From Nitrospirota bacterium (GTDB lineage Bacteria > Nitrospirota > Thermodesulfovibrionia > Thermodesulfovibrionales > Dissulfurispiraceae), in the NCBI GenBank assembly GCA_040752355.1, contig JBFMHE010000009.1:1-64000 (forward strand): a stretch of DNA of 64,000 bases. The letters are read 5' to 3'. The notes under the pieces are model-generated. The model was not told the origin of the DNA. It was given only the letters and a program-made list of their open reading frames with translations, and did no database searches. Every line of letters begins with the position of its first letter. Positions within the stretch are counted from its first letter, which is position 1. Below are positions 62,408 through 64,000 of this stretch, in pieces. A program made the translations under genes and the position numbers.

Positions 62408-62901
62408 CAGGCCGCCTGATCTCAAATACAGGCCCCCTCATCGCGCTTGCGCTTATCGATCGTCTGGACATTTTGCAGAAACTCTTTCGGCAGGTCACTG
62501 TTCCCGGCTTGGTTCATGCCGAACTGCTCGAAGGCGGCAGTTCCGGTTGCGGCCTTGCCTCGTATAACAAAGCATCGTGGATTGAAGTCCGTCATTTATC
62601 CAAGCCGGTAGAACCGTTGCTTCAAACAATTCTGGACCGTGGCGAGGCATCCGTCATTCAGCTTGCCGGGGAGATCGCGGCCGATTATGTCCTGATCGAT
62701 GAACGCAAAGCCAGAAAGGTCGCTCGTGATGTCTTCGGACTCAAGGTGGTCGGCACTGCCCGGGTCCTTGTAGAGGCCAAGAGGAACGGATATATCGACA
62801 GCGTCGGCGCTGCTCTCTCTCGCATGAAAGAAGGCGGCTACTATATCCATGATACTATCGTCTGGTTTGCATTGAAAGAGGCAAAGGAGACGGCGCGGTG
62901 A
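62404..62901 (+). CDS. DUF3368 PIN-domain toxin
   Basis: 165 aa. PIN acidic residues are seen in ISNTGPLIAL (Asn where Asp is usual at the first position), VHAELLEG, DRGEASVIQLA, and DYVLIDERKARKVA. DUF3368 proteins act as VapC-like ribonucleases. The final residues overlap the start of the next small frame (GTGA), linking it to the decayed module downstream. Confidence 0.88.
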   Translation: MTGRLISNTGPLIALALIDRLDILQKLFRQVTVPGLVHAELLEGGSSGCGLASYNKASWIEVRHLSKPVEPLLQTILDRGEASVIQLAGEIAADYVLIDERKARKVARDVFGLKVVGTARVLVEAKRNGYIDSVGAALSRMKEGGYYIHDTIVWFALKEAKETAR

Positions 62902-63050
62902 ACGCTTGTCCATTTTGCAAAGGAACCATCGAAGAAAATAGGAAATGGGGACGGTTCCAAGAAAATATTCATGAGGGAGTTGTCGTAATAATCACCACTT
63001 ACAGACCTGATCCCGAGCTGTGGATTGACTGGAAAGTAAGGAGGAAATGA
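62898..63050 (+). pseudogene. Chimeric DUF4258/YgiT remnant
   Basis: 50-codon frame from GTG 62898. The first 13 residues (MNACPFCKGTIEE) copy the start of the zinc-finger protein at 63053. Then comes a GAAATGGGGACGGTTC repeat, and the rest (NIHEGVVVIITTYRPDPELW, then IDWKVRRK) is the C-terminal tail of a DUF4258 toxin. A normal DUF4258-YgiT pair seems to have lost the toxin 5' end through repeat-mediated recombination. Confidence 0.7.
62942..62957. repeat. GAAATGGGGACGGTTC repeat, copy 1
   Basis: The same word occurs at 63328-63343 and, in shorter form, at 63309-63321. It sits at the junction inside the DUF4258/YgiT chimera. Confidence 0.7.
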
Positions 63051-63052
63051 CA

Positions 63053-63295
63053 ATGAACACTTGTCCGTTTTGTAAAGGGACCGTCGAAGAAAAAAACATC
63101 GAGCACATTCATCGCTGGGGCGATGAACTGTATCTGTTCGAGGATGTAAGGGCAGAAGTATGCAAACAGTGCGGAGAGGCTTTTTTATTTCCAGCGACCT
63201 TAAAGGCTATTGACACTATTATAAGAGAAAAGCCGAAAACTGAGCGGATCAAATGCATCCCTGTAATCAGCATGGCCGAAAATGCTGCGGCGTAA
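63053..63295 (+). CDS. YgiT-type zinc-finger antitoxin
   Basis: 80 aa: CPFCKG near the start and CKQCGEAF in the middle form the four-Cys zinc site, followed by LKAIDTII and IPVISMAENAAA. In complete modules it partners a DUF4258 (RelE-like) toxin encoded just before it, of which only a tail remains here. Start at 63053 by spacing to AAGGAGG; an ATG at 63047 overlaps the previous stop. Confidence 0.85.
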   Translation: MNTCPFCKGTVEEKNIEHIHRWGDELYLFEDVRAEVCKQCGEAFLFPATLKAIDTIIREKPKTERIKCIPVISMAENAAA

Positions 63296-63298
63296 GAC

Positions 63299-63352
63299 AG
63301 AAATGGACAGAAATGGGGACGATGGACAGAAATGGGGACGGTTCTATTTTCT
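63299..63352. repeat. Tandem GACAGAAATGGGGACG repeats
   Basis: Three imperfect units of ATGGACAGAAATGGGGACG follow the antitoxin stop, ending in GGTTCTATTTTC. The word matches that at 62942-62957 and resembles REP-like ends found near Y1-transposase elements in other genomes (from memory). Confidence 0.65.
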
Positions 63353-63435
63353 CGATTCTCTGCTCTCTGGATAACTCCGGAGAAGGAGGCTGAAAAGAAG
63401 CATCGGCGCTAAAAATAAAGATCGTAATGCGCAAT

Positions 63436-63491
63436 GCGTGATGCGTGAAGGACTCAAAAGGCGGCTGCTTCGGCAGCCGCCTTTTTTGTTT
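63436..63491 (+). repeat. Second copy of the 56-bp porin-terminator direct repeat
   Basis: Identical to 62014-62069, including the full terminator hairpin (63456-63485). No porin gene precedes it. Confidence 0.92.
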
Positions 63492-63524
63492 GCAATTCTT
63501 CCCTATCCTGTGGTATTTATAGTT

Positions 63525-63809
63525 ATGCAATCAGCCGAGTTTGTTTTCACCGGTATTGTTTTTAAAGAGGGAGAGCGATACAATTCCTTATGCCCGGAGC
63601 TTGATGTAGCATCGGAAGGTGAGACCGTCAAGGAAGCATCAGGATATTTAATTGAAGCCGTATCTCTCTATTTGGAGACGGCAATCGAAGCAAACCTTCC
63701 CTATCTGCGCCCTATTCCCCGGAATGAAGACCCACGGATAACAAATCCGGAATCTATCATAACGACTTTTAATCTGAAAGTTGATTTTCAGATAAAAGTC
63801 CATGCCTAA
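63525..63809 (+). CDS. HicB-family antitoxin
   Basis: 94 aa: FVFTGIVFKEGERYNSLCPELDVASEGETVKEASGYLIEAVSLYLE is the partially degraded RNase-H-like HicB core. The C-terminal part lacks an obvious HTH (it ends DFQIKVHA). Its gene overlaps the following hicA start by 8 nt; this order (hicB first) is common in short HicB types. Confidence 0.88.
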   Translation: MQSAEFVFTGIVFKEGERYNSLCPELDVASEGETVKEASGYLIEAVSLYLETAIEANLPYLRPIPRNEDPRITNPESIITTFNLKVDFQIKVHA

Positions 63810-64000
63810 GCTTCCTCCAGTAAAACCCTATGAGATTATCAGAATTCTGGAGAGTATCGGTTTCTATAAAATACGACAAAAAGGAAGTCATTTACAGATG
63901 AAGAGGGGTAATCTCTTGGTTACTATTCCGATCCATCCCGGAGATTTGAGTACAGGCACATTGAGATCTATACTGCGGCAGGCCAGATTGGATATTGATG
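63802..64000 (+). CDS. HicA-family mRNA interferase toxin (partial, runs off window)
   Basis: 66 residues to the window end. KPYEIIRILESIGFYKIRQK then GSHLQMKRGNLLVTIPIHPG shows the double-stranded-RNA-binding-like fold with the catalytic His in GSH. The remaining C-terminal residues lie beyond 64000. It is coupled to the HicB gene. Confidence 0.9.
   Translation, partial: MPKLPPVKPYEIIRILESIGFYKIRQKGSHLQMKRGNLLVTIPIHPGDLSTGTLRSILRQARLDID

Overview
The window looks like chromosomal DNA of a GC-rich, Gram-negative, probably anaerobic or facultative bacterium. Outer-membrane porins, decaheme cytochromes paired with MtrB/PioB-type barrels, a Mo-nitrogenase operon with a sigma-54/NifA promoter, and a ferredoxin-thioredoxin-reductase-like protein would fit Nitrospirota or a deltaproteobacterial-type lineage. 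I cannot decide the phylum from this sequence alone. Most genes have a clear GGAGG-type ribosome binding site and many adjacent genes overlap by 4 nt.

Layout. 0.2-8.4 kb (mostly minus): pgi, a detached AtpZ/AtpI pair, hemL, a PlsC-like acyltransferase (plus), a GAF-PAS-GGDEF diguanylate cyclase and tex. 8.5-18.3 kb (plus): M28 peptidase, a methylthio-purine nucleoside phosphorylase, yebC, a DUF502 membrane protein, glmU, glmS, a PcrA/UvrD helicase, gatC and panD. GlmS and GlmU feed UDP-GlcNAc synthesis. 18.3-25.3 kb (minus): a 5'-truncated nucleotidyltransferase, then two tandem decaheme cytochrome plus MtrB/PioB barrel pairs, preceded by a CRP/FNR-type palindrome. This is a probable outer-membrane electron conduit. 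25.6-28.8 kb (minus): bioD, a HAD hydrolase, a phosphotransferase and a FabG-like reductase. 28.9-31.9 kb: a YrfG-like nucleotidase with an unknown partner, a small Rho-N/SAP-like protein, and a glutaredoxin/FTR-like/unknown redox operon. 32.1-38.1 kb: a MASE3-like PAS sensor, a three-domain acyl-activating/ACP/acyltransferase protein, an inositol-phosphatase-family enzyme, a flavin-binding split-barrel protein and an unknown gene.

38.2-46.0 kb: an AT-richer pair of secreted-protein genes lies downstream of a MacB-like exporter operon (adaptor, ATPase, two permeases) and is bordered by a 23-bp repeat of the permease gene 3' end. 46.4-50.3 kb: nifHDK with a textbook NifA/-24/-12 promoter, then an initiator tRNA. 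50.8-58.8 kb: a frameshifted DUF6516 toxin with its HTH partner, mgtE, a PHP phosphoesterase, an OsmC protein, a TorF-like outer-membrane protein, a DinG/XPD helicase, tRNA-Val and a TPR protein. 58.9-64.0 kb: an accessory segment rich in toxin-antitoxin genes (RES/Xre, UPF0175/PIN, a DUF4258-YgiT remnant, HicBA), a four-helix-bundle protein and a porin.

The most unusual layer is intergenic. Several families of long, imperfect, GU-compatible inverted repeats sit between operons. Two copies (31.94-32.09 and 46.17-46.30 kb) share a conserved core, while their outer stems differ in sequence but keep their pairing, which suggests a structured RNA or a small mobile hairpin element.
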